Assembly: GCA_013538805.1 (NCBI GenBank)
Contig: JABXGR010000004.1
Span: 59,924-123,923 of the forward strand
Origin: Candidatus Nitrosocaldus schleperae
GTDB lineage: Archaea > Thermoproteota > Nitrososphaeria > Nitrososphaerales > Nitrosocaldaceae
Reading direction: 5' to 3'
DNA: 64,000 bases
Notes under the pieces: model-generated
Databases searched by the model: none
Seen by the model: only the letters and a program-made list of their open reading frames with translations
What the model was told of the DNA's origin: nothing
Part shown: positions 8,341 to 16,071 of the stretch, piece after piece
Position numbering within the stretch: the stretch's first letter is position 1
How the letters are laid out: each line of letters opens with the position of its first letter
Made by a program: the position numbers and the translations under genes

Positions 8341-8616
8341 ATGGAGATATCGTATAGAACTCTAGCATTGTTCATAGGGGCACTTGCTGCAGCTATACTA
8401 GGCATATGGATAGGCTTATCACCAACTGGTGTAGTCCCTGTTACTGTAACTGAAGAGGTAATGGTTACACATGCTTTTGGTGATGGATCATGCATAGTTG
8501 ATACTACAGATACTGTGTTATCTGCAAAGACCGTTAAGAATTGTAACCTTAAGGAGGGTACGAAGATAAAGGTTAGTTACGAGAAGGGTTCATCTGAGGC
8601 AAGGATTATTCCATAG
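8341..8616 (+). CDS. Small membrane-anchored protein of unknown function
   Basis: A 91-residue protein with one hydrophobic segment near the N-terminus (residues about 7-27), then a short extracytoplasmic-looking part of beta-rich character with two cysteines (GDGSCIVDTT and KNCNLKEG) that could form a disulfide. I do not recognise the family. It has its own TATA box and probably a leaderless message. It could be an exported small beta-barrel protein, but no function can be assigned. Confidence 0.7.
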   Translation: MEISYRTLALFIGALAAAILGIWIGLSPTGVVPVTVTEEVMVTHAFGDGSCIVDTTDTVLSAKTVKNCNLKEGTKIKVSYEKGSSEARIIP

Positions 8617-8633
8617 CCATAATTATTGATTGC

Positions 8634-9110
8634 TTACTTTCCATAGCCTTTATAGCATTCCTTCATAAGCCAGTCACAGAACTCCTTAACCTTGGCATCT
8701 ATGCTTCTCCAGACATGGAATGAGCCTGGGAGTACATCTATCCTCCCATCCCTAAAGAATATCTTAACCCCCTCATTATTCTCATATGCCATTGCATCCC
8801 TTATCTCAACCACATCATCCCCAAATACCTCCCTAGCCTTGCTCTTTATAACATCCTTATCTATCCCAAGTCTAGTCCTGAACTTATCTATAACAACTGT
8901 AACATTCTCCTTCCCATATGTATCGAATGCAAGGACCTTCTTTGTATCGAAGAGGCTTACAACTAGCACTACACCATACCTTGAGCCTACAACCTCGCTT
9001 ATCCTACTCAACTCATTGTAAAGCTTAAGCACGTTCCTAATCTGCTTGAGCCTACTCCTCTCCTCATCTAGTACCCTGTATAGATCATCAAGCATTGCTG
9101 TGAAGCTCAT
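8634..9110 (-). CDS. Hypothetical protein, 158 aa
   Basis: Unrecognised soluble protein. The first 45 residues are helical and charged (DEERSRLKQIRNVLKLYNELSRI), followed by alternating strand and helix segments (RYGVVLVVSLFDTKKVLAF; NVTVVIDKFRTRLGI) and a C-terminal region with two Cys (EFCDWLMKECYKG). Encoded 37 bp downstream of the radical SAM gene on the same strand, so it may be its operon partner. Confidence 0.7.
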   Translation of the reverse strand: MSFTAMLDDLYRVLDEERSRLKQIRNVLKLYNELSRISEVVGSRYGVVLVVSLFDTKKVLAFDTYGKENVTVVIDKFRTRLGIDKDVIKSKAREVFGDDVVEIRDAMAYENNEGVKIFFRDGRIDVLPGSFHVWRSIDAKVKEFCDWLMKECYKGYGK

Positions 9111-9147
9111 GATGCATCATCATCCTTTGCATTATAATGCTATAATG

Positions 9148-10029
9148 CTAGAATCGCCTGAGATAACTTGGCTTGAGTCTATCTGGTCTTGCCTTGAGCT
9201 CATCTATCAATGCTAGAACCCTTGCCCTATCATCTGGGAGTACAGCCTTGATAGGATATGGATTTGAGGCATGGTTTGCTCTGAAGATTATCTTGCCATC
9301 TCTAGGCTCTATATGCTCTACAAGCATCTTTAGTTCATCCAGAACCTCTACATCACTCAACTGCTCGAATGGCTCACCAAACTTGCTCATGAACTCATCC
9401 CTTACAAGATCATCCAGGAGTAGTGTTAATGCAGCAAGGTACTCTGGTGCAATAATGCTTGCTACTCTAGCACTTGCTATAGCATGCTCCATGCTATACT
9501 TTCTCCCTCCTAAACCAAGTATGAGCATGCATGATAGTTGGATTCCAGCACTCTTGGCCTTCAAGCATCCATCTATTATACCTTTAGAGGTTGCTCCCTT
9601 TGTTACCTTCCTTAACACTGTATCTGATCCACTCTCTATGCCTATGTAGAGTAGTTTAAGTCCAGCATCTCTGAGTGCTACTAACTCCTGCTCACTCTTC
9701 TGCAATAGATTCTTTGGCATGGCATAGCATGATACCCTCTCAAGTTTAGGAAAGGATCTGTATAGATGATCAAGTATCTTAAGCATGTACTCAGTGCTTA
9801 TGTTTAGAGCATCACCATCAGCAAGGAATACCCTCCTTGTGCTTGGATACTCTTCAGCAGCATACTCTATCTCAGCCTTGATCTCATCCCATGAGCGTTC
9901 CTCATATCTTTTGCTTCTATACATGGAGCAGAATGAACATCTATTGTATGAGCATCCTATGGTAACTTGTAGTATTAGCGAGTCTGCTTCTGATGGAGGT
10001 CTATACAATGGCTCTACGTATGTTAACAT
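9148..10029 (-). CDS. Radical SAM domain protein
   Basis: A 293-residue radical SAM protein. The cluster motif is GCSYNRCSFCSMY (residues 25-37), with cysteine spacing x4 and x2, a spacing met in some radical SAM subfamilies. Other TIM-barrel landmarks are ADGDAL, YIGIESGSDTVLRKVTKG and SCMLILGLGG. The C-terminus FRANHASNPYPIKAVLPDD is shared with uncharacterised COG1032-like proteins. The substrate is unknown. A TATTTTAA-like box centred 27 bp upstream (10052-10060) is flanked by a 28-bp palindrome (10065-10092). Confidence 0.85.
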   Translation of the reverse strand: MLTYVEPLYRPPSEADSLILQVTIGCSYNRCSFCSMYRSKRYEERSWDEIKAEIEYAAEEYPSTRRVFLADGDALNISTEYMLKILDHLYRSFPKLERVSCYAMPKNLLQKSEQELVALRDAGLKLLYIGIESGSDTVLRKVTKGATSKGIIDGCLKAKSAGIQLSCMLILGLGGRKYSMEHAIASARVASIIAPEYLAALTLLLDDLVRDEFMSKFGEPFEQLSDVEVLDELKMLVEHIEPRDGKIIFRANHASNPYPIKAVLPDDRARVLALIDELKARPDRLKPSYLRRF

Positions 10030-10064
10030 ACTGCTATGGATGATGTTAGGCTATTTTAACATTG

Positions 10065-10092
10065 ATATTTCATAATTCGAATTCTGAAATAT
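10065..10092. promoter_or_regulatory. 28-bp near-perfect palindrome, candidate operator (copy 1)
   Basis: Half-site ATATTTCATAATTC followed by GAATTCTGAAATAT; the arms pair over 14 bp with one mismatch (T at 10073 against the expected G). It abuts the likely TATA box of the minus-strand radical SAM gene and lies about 50 bp upstream of that of the coiled-coil membrane gene. A perfect copy is at 15666-15693. Confidence 0.7.
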
Positions 10093-10171
10093 AGATGCAG
10101 AGTATTATAATAAGTAGATTTATACGGAGTTTATCAAAAACTATAAATAGATAATATAAGGCGAGTATAAT

Positions 10172-11128
10172 ATGAGTAATATAAACGATAACAAGATGAA
10201 AGAACTGGATGATAAGATAAAAGAACATGATGATAAGATAAAGGAACTAAAGAATGAGATAGACAAGATAAAAAAACTGGATGATAAGATAAAGGAACTA
10301 AAGAATGAGATAGAAGTGCTTGATCTCTGGCTTACAATAGCAAGCGAGAATGGTGTATTCTCCAAGGGATCCACTTATTCTTCCTCACAATCTACGTCCA
10401 CACCTTCTAGCAGACCCGATAACTGCTCAAAAGGATCCAATGGTTCTTCCTCACAATCTATACCCAAGACGTTTGAGGAGGCACAGGAGCAGTTAAAGGA
10501 TGTATGGAACAGATTATATCAAACATCCAATTCTCCATCCTTCAATATAGGAGAATGCGAGACCACACTATCACGTATATTTGAGTTCTATAATAGAGCA
10601 GTTGCTAACCTAAGGCTAAGGGAGAGGTTCTTACTGTCTGGTGGGCATCTACTAATTTACCTAGCAAGCCTGCTTGTTGTTACAGTATATTCTGTGCTTG
10701 TATTGAATATACATGCCTATATGCCATCCTTAAATAGCGACCAATATAACATCATACTATACTATTCTACTGTTATTGGATTCATAGCGGGTATACTAAG
10801 GAGTATGTACAATATACTCCATGAAGCAAGGATGAGGGTATTCAGGAGAGCAAGTTGGGTTGAGTATATATCTGCACCATTCATAGGAGGTATACTAGCA
10901 TTCGGAATAACAATAGGAATAATAGGAGGTATTATAAATGATCTACAACCTGCATCAGAACAAGGAGGACAAGAACAAAGGCAAAGACAACCTGTTCAGC
11001 CTTATGGTTTGTATATAATTGCATTTGCTGCAGGAATGTTCTGGCGTAATGCAATAAATAAAATATATAGTATATTGGAGGGTCCTAAGTATGAGGATAA
11101 GGATGGTAAGATCATCAAGAAAGAATAG
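10172..11128 (+). CDS. Coiled-coil multi-pass membrane protein, unknown function
   Basis: A 318-residue protein. Residues 1-50 are a strongly heptad-like coiled coil of repeated DDKIKEL units; residues about 65-100 are Ser/Thr/Asn-rich; residues about 160-275 hold four hydrophobic segments (LLIYLASLLVVTVYSVLVL; IILYYSTVIGFIAGIL; APFIGGILAFGITIGIIGG; YIIAFAAGMFW), with a Gln-rich loop between the last two. I do not recognise a family. A TATA box CTATAAATAG at 10140-10149 precedes the ATG by 27 bp. Confidence 0.75.
   Translation: MSNINDNKMKELDDKIKEHDDKIKELKNEIDKIKKLDDKIKELKNEIEVLDLWLTIASENGVFSKGSTYSSSQSTSTPSSRPDNCSKGSNGSSSQSIPKTFEEAQEQLKDVWNRLYQTSNSPSFNIGECETTLSRIFEFYNRAVANLRLRERFLLSGGHLLIYLASLLVVTVYSVLVLNIHAYMPSLNSDQYNIILYYSTVIGFIAGILRSMYNILHEARMRVFRRASWVEYISAPFIGGILAFGITIGIIGGIINDLQPASEQGGQEQRQRQPVQPYGLYIIAFAAGMFWRNAINKIYSILEGPKYEDKDGKIIKKE
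10191..10316 (+). repeat. Internal repeats encoding the coiled coil
   Basis: The units AACTGGATGATAAGATAAA and AGGAACTAAAGAATGAGATA recur almost exactly at 10203-10262 and 10276-10315 within the coding region, giving repeated DDKIKEL and KELKNEI blocks. The near-identity at DNA level suggests recent duplication. Confidence 0.6.
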
Positions 11129-11180
11129 GTTATGTGATTAATATTGCATACTCTGTCTGCCTCTGCAACTAACTATCCAT

Positions 11181-11516
11181 CTACTTATCCATCATCTCCT
11201 CAAAAATCTCTCTTGTAATAGTGTTTACAGTAGCCTCTAATACTCCAACACGTAACTCTGCCAGAGAGTTCCTTAAACCTTCAAGCTTGTTATTTGTCAT
11301 TATGAGCAGGTAACGCACTAACGTATCAACTCTTTCAGCATATAAAGCATATAGATAATCATCATCCTTCATCTCATTACAACTATATCTTCCATGCCTA
11401 TTTAACGCATTCAGTACTTCAAGTTCATTGTCTATAATATTCCTTAACTCTATCAACCTTCTTCGTGTAGTGGCTATGACTTCATGATATACGTGATCCC
11501 TCTCTATTCTACTCAT
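11181..11516 (-). CDS. Hypothetical helical protein, 111 aa
   Basis: Predicted all-helical, charged protein (RRRLIELRNIIDNELEVLNAL; DTLVRYLLIMTNNKLEGLRNSL). No family recognised. It is the only gene read away from the repeat-rich 11.5-12 kb region, which therefore is its upstream region. An ACATTTTAATATA box lies immediately before the ATG; no strong ribosome-binding site is seen. Confidence 0.6.
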   Translation of the reverse strand: MSRIERDHVYHEVIATTRRRLIELRNIIDNELEVLNALNRHGRYSCNEMKDDDYLYALYAERVDTLVRYLLIMTNNKLEGLRNSLAELRVGVLEATVNTITREIFEEMMDK

Positions 11517-11999
11517 CTATATTAAAATGTAGAAAATGAAAAATAAAGATGAGAAGCAAGCATGTCTTTCATTATAGGGTAGATGGTATAAGCATCTCTA
11601 CATAAGGTTACCCTTATGGAAGGCTCGTGATATACATGCCCTTTGCCTTTATATAATGCATAGGCTTGAATTCCAAGGAGGTATGTATGTCATAACTTCC
11701 TTTATATACTCACTTTGCCATGTAGTAGATAAATGATGGGTAGGTTGTAGGAGGATGGTTCATACATCTCTTTTATCATGCTCAAGGGGTATGCCTTTCA
11801 TAAAGCATGAATAGGATTGGTTTATGCTATAGATGTGCATCTTTTACTCTCATTTCATGGCTTATAACATACATACCCCTTTACAGAAGCATATCATAGC
11901 ATATAAAAACCCATAGGGTATGTATGTTATGAGGCTATATAGTGTACTGTACCGATCTGTCATGTAAGGAAGATAAGGTAAGGAAGATCTTGGTTAAGC
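11517..11999. other. 483-bp intergenic region with repeated motif
   Basis: No convincing gene. It holds several TATA-like boxes (about 11648-11656, 11702-11709, 11901-11908) and four copies of a motif close to GGGTATGNNTGTYATAA: near 11680, 11786, 11916 (plus) and 11861-11879 (minus). The last two form an 18-bp inverted repeat. CATAAGG/CCTTATG at 11601-11618 is a further small inverted repeat. A 17-codon ORF after AAGGAGGT (ATG at 11682) is too short to call. Confidence 0.5.
11861..11933. repeat. Inverted repeat, 15-18 bp arms
   Basis: ATAACATACATACCC at 11864-11878 is the exact reverse complement of GGGTATGTATGTTAT at 11916-11930; the arms extend to 18 bp with one G-T pair. The 37-bp spacer contains a TATA-like CATATAAAA. 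It could be a hairpin in RNA or a pair of protein-binding sites. Confidence 0.65.
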
Positions 12000-12512
12000 T
12001 TACAGACTCTGGTTCACAAGCCTTGCCTTCTCTTCCTCTGGCAGATCTAGCAGGAGCCTCTCATATGTTCTCTCAAGATACTCTGGTATTATCCTTGTAT
12101 CCCCTACTACAGGCATAAAGTTGGTATCTCCATTCCACCTAGGCACTATATGCATGTGTAGATGATCTGCTATCCCAGCACCTGCAACCTTCCCTATATT
12201 CATGCCTATATTGAAGCCATCTGCCTTCAATGCATCCTTGAGGATGGATATGCATAACCTTAGATAACTGAAGATCTCAGCATACTCCTCATCGCTAACC
12301 TCTCTAGGATCTGCAACATGTCTGTATGGCGTTATCATAAGATGCCCATTGGTGTAAGGATATGCATTAAGTATGACGAATACATGATTCCCTCTCATGA
12401 GGATTAGGTTCTTCCTATCTCTCCCTTCCCTTGGCTTTGTGCAGAATATGCATTGCTCATCTGATGGCCTCTCTATGTATGCTATCCTCCATGGTGCCCA
12501 GAGCCTCTCCAC
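12000..12512 (-). CDS. HIT family nucleotide hydrolase/transferase
   Basis: A 170-residue histidine-triad protein. The triad HLHMHIVPRW carries H117, H119 and H121, and a CIFC pair (residues 21-24) is typical of the zinc-binding Ap4A phosphorylase-like HIT branch found in many archaea and bacteria. The likely substrate is a dinucleoside polyphosphate or nucleoside phosphoramidate. The start is a GTG at 12512, 25 bp from a palindromic TATA element shared with the divergent M20 gene, implying a leaderless message. Confidence 0.9.
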   Translation of the reverse strand: MERLWAPWRIAYIERPSDEQCIFCTKPREGRDRKNLILMRGNHVFVILNAYPYTNGHLMITPYRHVADPREVSDEEYAEIFSYLRLCISILKDALKADGFNIGMNIGKVAGAGIADHLHMHIVPRWNGDTNFMPVVGDTRIIPEYLERTYERLLLDLPEEEKARLVNQSL

Positions 12513-12531
12513 ATATCATATAACTAAAGGC

Positions 12532-12542
12532 TAATTATATAT
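12532..12542. promoter_or_regulatory. Shared bidirectional TATA element
   Basis: TAATTATATAT, nearly self-complementary, is centred about 25 bp from the minus-strand GTG at 12512 and 26 bp from the plus-strand ATG at 12563. The single AT-rich element is the only good TATA candidate for either gene. Confidence 0.6.
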
Positions 12543-12562
12543 GTTCAGCTCCATATTTTGTC

Positions 12563-13812
12563 ATGCCTTGCATTGATGATGCTCTTGATAAAGAGATGCC
12601 ATCTATAATTGATGATGCAATTGAACTGATAAGGATACCTAGCAGGAACCCTCCTGGAGAGGAGAGGAGGTGTGCTGAGTACATACACTCAAGGCTCAAC
12701 GAGTTAGGATTTACCTCCATGCTTATTCATGAGCCATATGCTGATAGGCCTCAAGTACTAGCATACCCAAGTGATAGCAGGTTCGATGAGTTAAGGGTAG
12801 TGTTGAACGGGCATATAGATACTGTACCAGAGGGCAGTATAGAGAGATGGAGTGTAGATCCATTCTCTGGCATAATCAAGGATGGTAAGATATATGGGAG
12901 GGGATCTGCTGATATGAAGGCTGCACTTGCAATAATGATGCATATCTGCAGGATCGTTGATAGAAGGGATCTGCTGTTATCCTTTGCCATAGGTGAAGAG
13001 AGGGCAGAGCCTGGCACAAGTACCATACTCAAGCATGTTAGAAGGCTAGGTATAGATAGGCTAAGGTATGGGATAGTCATGGAGCCTACATCCTTAAGGA
13101 TAGCAACATGCCAGATGGGTGCCATCTGGCTCAAGGTAAGGGTCAAGGGCAGAGCAACCCATGCCTCAATACCTTATGCTGGCATAAATGCTATAGTTAG
13201 GGCATGTAAGGCAATTGGTGCATTTGAAGCATATGCAATGGATATAAGCAAGGGTAGTATAAGCAACAGCAGTAACACAGTAACAGCAGTAACAACAAGA
13301 GTAGCAACAGCATTAGTAACAGCATTAGTATGATAAGCAGTAGCAAGAGAAGATGCATACCAAGATGCTCAGTTACCATGATTGCAGGAGGTGTGAAGGA
13401 GAATATCGTTCCAGATGAGTGCTCATTTACTATAGATAGAAGGGTAGCTCCATATGAAGATGTTAAGGATGTGATAGATGAGATAAAGGCAGTGCTGGAT
13501 GCATATGCAGAGGAGTATGAGATGAGCATTATAGCAGAGAGGAGCCCTGTATGCATAGATGAGTCATCAATTATAGTAAGAGGGTTGAGTGATGCATTAG
13601 CATCTATAGGTATGAAGGATGGAGATGATCTACTCTACTGCTTCCCTGGCTCTACAGATAATGAGCATATTGTAAGAGAAGGTATAGAGAGCATAGTATG
13701 GGGTCCTGGGAGCATAGAGCAGGCACATGCTGTTGATGAGCATATAGAGATAGATGATGTGAGGAGGTGTGCATATGCACTTGCACTGTTACTATCAAGG
13801 TTAGGTTACTAG
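12563..13812 (+). pseudogene. M20 family peptidase/deacylase (ArgE/DapE-like), frameshifted
   Basis: Two overlapping reading frames together make one M20 metallopeptidase. The 5' part (12563-13333) has VVLNGHIDTVPEG, GRGSADMKAAL and FAIGEERAEPG, the metal-binding His/Asp/Glu set, plus the dimerisation-domain start GRATHASIPYAGINAI. The 3' part (ATG at 13330, open from 13276, to 13812) continues with TMIAGGVKENIVPDECSFTIDRR and the final metal His region EQAHAVDEHIEID. The break lies in an AGY/AAC (Ser/Asn) simple-sequence tract at about 13262-13330, where removing two bases or adding one restores the frame. It may be a real pseudogene, a slippage-prone locus or a sequencing error. Confidence 0.8.
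13262..13345 (+). repeat. AGY/AAC/ATT simple-sequence tract at the frameshift
   Basis: A near-continuous run of AGC, AGT, AAC, ATT and ACA-like triplets encoding Ser/Asn/Ile in one frame and Thr/Val/Ala/Leu in the other. It interrupts the M20 gene exactly where the reading frame changes. Confidence 0.7.
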
Positions 13813-13904
13813 CAAGAGTCCTGAAAGATAGTGGTACAACATACTCTAGCCAGTTGATAGATAGCATCTATACATCTAGAACTACTTTATAGACTCTGCT
13901 ATCT

Positions 13905-14051
13905 TTATAGCATGCAAGGGTCTTTGCTCAAAGCCTTTAGTTCATCATCCATGGTTTGAGTAGCCTTTATATTCACTGAGATAAGCGCTAGTACTATAGC
14001 ACCTGTAACTATCAATACTGCAATAATTATAAATGTACCATTCATACTCAT
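13905..14051 (-). CDS. Small single-pass membrane protein, 48 aa
   Basis: An ORF of 48 codons starting ATG at 14051 (alternative ATG at 14045, better spaced from GGGTGA). Residues 5-27 (GTFIIIAVLIVTGAIVLALISVN) form one transmembrane helix, followed by a short charged tail containing one Cys. It begins 11 bp after the stop of the 14063-14278 ORF on the same strand, which suggests a two-gene unit. Function unknown. Confidence 0.45.
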   Translation of the reverse strand: MSMNGTFIIIAVLIVTGAIVLALISVNIKATQTMDDELKALSKDPCML

Positions 14052-14062
14052 TCACCCTTATC

Positions 14063-14278
14063 CTAGATGCTGTCAATGTCTATGGTACAGTTATCAATAG
14101 TATATGTAGGTGGATTAAGATAGCTAAAACACTTTATATCTGAAGTCTTCCATTTGAGCGTTGAGCCTTGCCAATAATAATATTTGAGATCTGCAAATAT
14201 CTCCTTTAGTGTGTTTGAATTATACTGAGAAGATAAGGCTCTACTTGCACCAGGTATCCCGCTTGTAAAACCATCCAT
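14063..14278 (-). CDS. Hypothetical protein, 71 aa
   Basis: A short ORF with aromatic-rich character (KYYYWQGSTLKWKTSDIKCFSYLNPP) and two or more Cys. Upstream, GAATATATTAAG (about 14310-14321) could be its TATA box. No family recognised; it could be a remnant of a longer gene. The co-oriented small membrane protein follows closely. Confidence 0.35.
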   Translation of the reverse strand: MDGFTSGIPGASRALSSQYNSNTLKEIFADLKYYYWQGSTLKWKTSDIKCFSYLNPPTYTIDNCTIDIDSI

Positions 14279-14495
14279 TGCAATTATATATGTAAGTAAC
14301 TGCCCTCTCTTAATATATTCTAACCTACTTCAACCATAAATAATAATTATGAGTAGTTCTATTAAAAATCGCTCAAAATATCTCTACAAGATTACGAAGA
14401 TACATCTAACGTTGATAGGTCTTGTTTACTCAATGTATAGCCCAATCGAACTTTATACACAAAATTTATTACTTAGATGATTTACTCTGGTTAAG

Positions 14496-15305
14496 ATGGA
14501 TACTGAGGAGATAATGCATACTGCATTGAGCTTAGCAGGTATGGATAGCATACCTGCAGATAGTGCAGTGCATGTTAAGGGCAAGGATATAAAGAAGGTT
14601 CTAATGTGCATAGATGTTGAGCAATCAACCATAATGCTTGCTAAACATCTAGGCTATGATGCTGTCATTGCACACCATCCCATAGGCAAGGCATACATAG
14701 ACTTCTACAAGGTACTAGATAGGCATGTTGAGTTCATGCTCAATGCTGGGATAGCAAGGGATATTGCTGAGGAAGCAGTAAGAGAGTTGAAGGAGAGGGT
14801 TATGCTTAGGGCACACACATCCATATACACGCATGTAACATCATTTGCAGAGAAGGTTAACATGCCTTTACTTAACATACACCTTCCATGTGATGAGTTG
14901 ATGAGGAGAGCGATCCTGAAGAGTCTTGATGGAAGCAGGGTTGAGAGGGTTAGGGATATAGCCTCTTGCGTTGAGCAGTTGGATGAGTTCAAGAGGGCAG
15001 ATACAAGGGTTAAAGTTGTTCATGGCAATGAGGATGCTGTTGTGAAGAGGTATATGCTTGTTGTTGCTGCTGGCACTAATGGTGGGTATAGTGTTGCTAA
15101 AGCATACTTTGATCATGGTTATGATACCATCATATACCTTCACATAAGCCCTGAGGACCTTGCTAGAGTGAAGAGTAGCAACCTCAATGGCAATCTAGTC
15201 ATACTTGGGCATCTTGCTGGAGACTCTCTAGGCATGAATATACTTGCTGATGCACTTGCAAGGAAGGGTCTGCAGGTGGATAGGTTAGGCATAATAGTAG
15301 AGTAA
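14496..15305 (+). CDS. NIF3-like dinuclear metal centre protein (DUF34)
   Basis: A 269-residue NIF3/DUF34 family protein. The metal-binding AHHPIG (residues about 59-64), the later LRAHTSIYTH region and the C-terminal ILGHLAGDSLG, standing where the family has a GHxxSE-type motif, support the assignment. Members bind two metal ions; proposed roles include GTP cyclohydrolase-like or metal-insertion activity, but the physiological function is unsettled. An AAAATTTATTAC box lies about 30 bp upstream of the ATG. Confidence 0.85.
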   Translation: MDTEEIMHTALSLAGMDSIPADSAVHVKGKDIKKVLMCIDVEQSTIMLAKHLGYDAVIAHHPIGKAYIDFYKVLDRHVEFMLNAGIARDIAEEAVRELKERVMLRAHTSIYTHVTSFAEKVNMPLLNIHLPCDELMRRAILKSLDGSRVERVRDIASCVEQLDEFKRADTRVKVVHGNEDAVVKRYMLVVAAGTNGGYSVAKAYFDHGYDTIIYLHISPEDLARVKSSNLNGNLVILGHLAGDSLGMNILADALARKGLQVDRLGIIVE

Positions 15306-15336
15306 GATCAAAAATTAATAATGTATGATAATAGAC

Positions 15337-15372
15337 GCATTATAGCTAGCATTATAGCTAGCATTATAGCGA
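15337..15372. repeat. Three 12-bp tandem repeats
   Basis: GCATTATAGCTA is repeated three times (third copy ends GCGA) between two convergent genes; the third copy contains the stop codon of the minus-strand zinc protein gene. The unit contains TATAGCTA, part of a small palindrome. Confidence 0.75.
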
Positions 15373-15594
15373 GTCCTTCACTAGGATCTTCATAACTTTA
15401 CCCTTCACTATGGTCTTATCCTGCCAGTACTCCCTACTGCCTCTACTCTTCTTGCTACTCTCATTCTTTATAAGGAAGATAACCTTGCAGTTTGTACATT
15501 CATATGCATGTGTCCTCTCCTTGTTCACTGCAAATGGATTGCTCAGATCCCTTCTATACCATACCCTCTTCCTGCAGAAGAAGCAACTCACCAT
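15364..15594 (-). CDS. Small putative zinc-binding protein, 76 aa
   Basis: The sequence has two Cys pairs: CFFC (residues 4-7) and CTNC (33-36), a plausible single zinc ribbon, and a basic Ser/Lys-rich tail. No family recognised with confidence. It ends within a 12-bp tandem repeat and converges with the NIF3-like gene. Confidence 0.65.
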   Translation of the reverse strand: MVSCFFCRKRVWYRRDLSNPFAVNKERTHAYECTNCKVIFLIKNESSKKSRGSREYWQDKTIVKGKVMKILVKDSL

Positions 15595-15665
15595 AATACT
15601 GCTACTAGGTGTTAGAGATAAGGGCTTCTATCATGAGTATTTGCTTATAGTGTTAACTACTCTGG

Positions 15666-15693
15666 ATATTTCAGAATTCGAATTCTGAAATAT
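15666..15693. promoter_or_regulatory. 28-bp perfect palindrome, candidate operator (copy 2)
   Basis: Half-site ATATTTCAGAATTC followed directly by its reverse complement, 14 bp arms and no mismatch. It overlaps the left edge of the likely TATA box (15692-15701) of the 110-residue gene starting at 15722. It differs from the 10065-10092 copy by a single base within the core. Confidence 0.75.
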
Positions 15694-15721
15694 TATTATA
15701 AGGGCATGCTTAGATGATGAT

Positions 15722-16054
15722 ATGCCAACTATTAGGTTAAAGCATGATCTTAGCGATGAGCAATTCAAGGAGTTACAGAGGTACATGGATGAGATGCCAA
15801 TAGAGTGTATACTTGCAGGTTTAAGGTTCTCATACAGGAGATGGCTTGCAAAGGAGCATGGTATGCTCATGGTTGGGAGGAGGAGTAAGGTGAAGCAGGA
15901 GGTTGAGATGCTAACGCTAGAACAGGCAAGATGGAGGCTTGAGAATTGGAGTAGGATGATCAAGATATACAGGGAGAAGGGTTACAGTTACCCAACCATA
16001 CATAGGATAAAGAAGGCACTCATGCGCATAGTTAATGGTTATAATAAAAATTGA
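15722..16054 (+). CDS. Hypothetical protein, 110 aa
   Basis: Basic, helical protein (LSDEQFKELQRYMDEMP; RFSYRRWLAKEHGMLMV; RWRLENWSRMIKIYREKG) with no recognised family. The high content of Arg/Lys and Trp would be compatible with nucleic acid binding, which is only a guess. Its TATA box abuts the perfect 28-bp palindrome, so it is probably regulated through that site; it may be leaderless (TATA centre about 26 bp from the ATG). Confidence 0.6.
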   Translation: MPTIRLKHDLSDEQFKELQRYMDEMPIECILAGLRFSYRRWLAKEHGMLMVGRRSKVKQEVEMLTLEQARWRLENWSRMIKIYREKGYSYPTIHRIKKALMRIVNGYNKN

Positions 16055-16071
16055 GTTGAGTGATGATAGCA

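Noticed and set aside
11600..11935. Repeated motifs considered as a CRISPR array
   Set aside because: Copies are short, diverged, in both orientations and irregularly spaced; no cas genes in the window.
13197..13556. 119-codon minus-strand ORF over the M20 frameshift
   Set aside because: Its Leu run is the complement of the Ser/Asn triplet tract; not a protein.
14349..14480. 43-codon plus-strand ORF upstream of the NIF3-like gene
   Set aside because: No ribosome-binding site, no well-placed TATA box and random-looking composition; it covers the promoter of the next gene.
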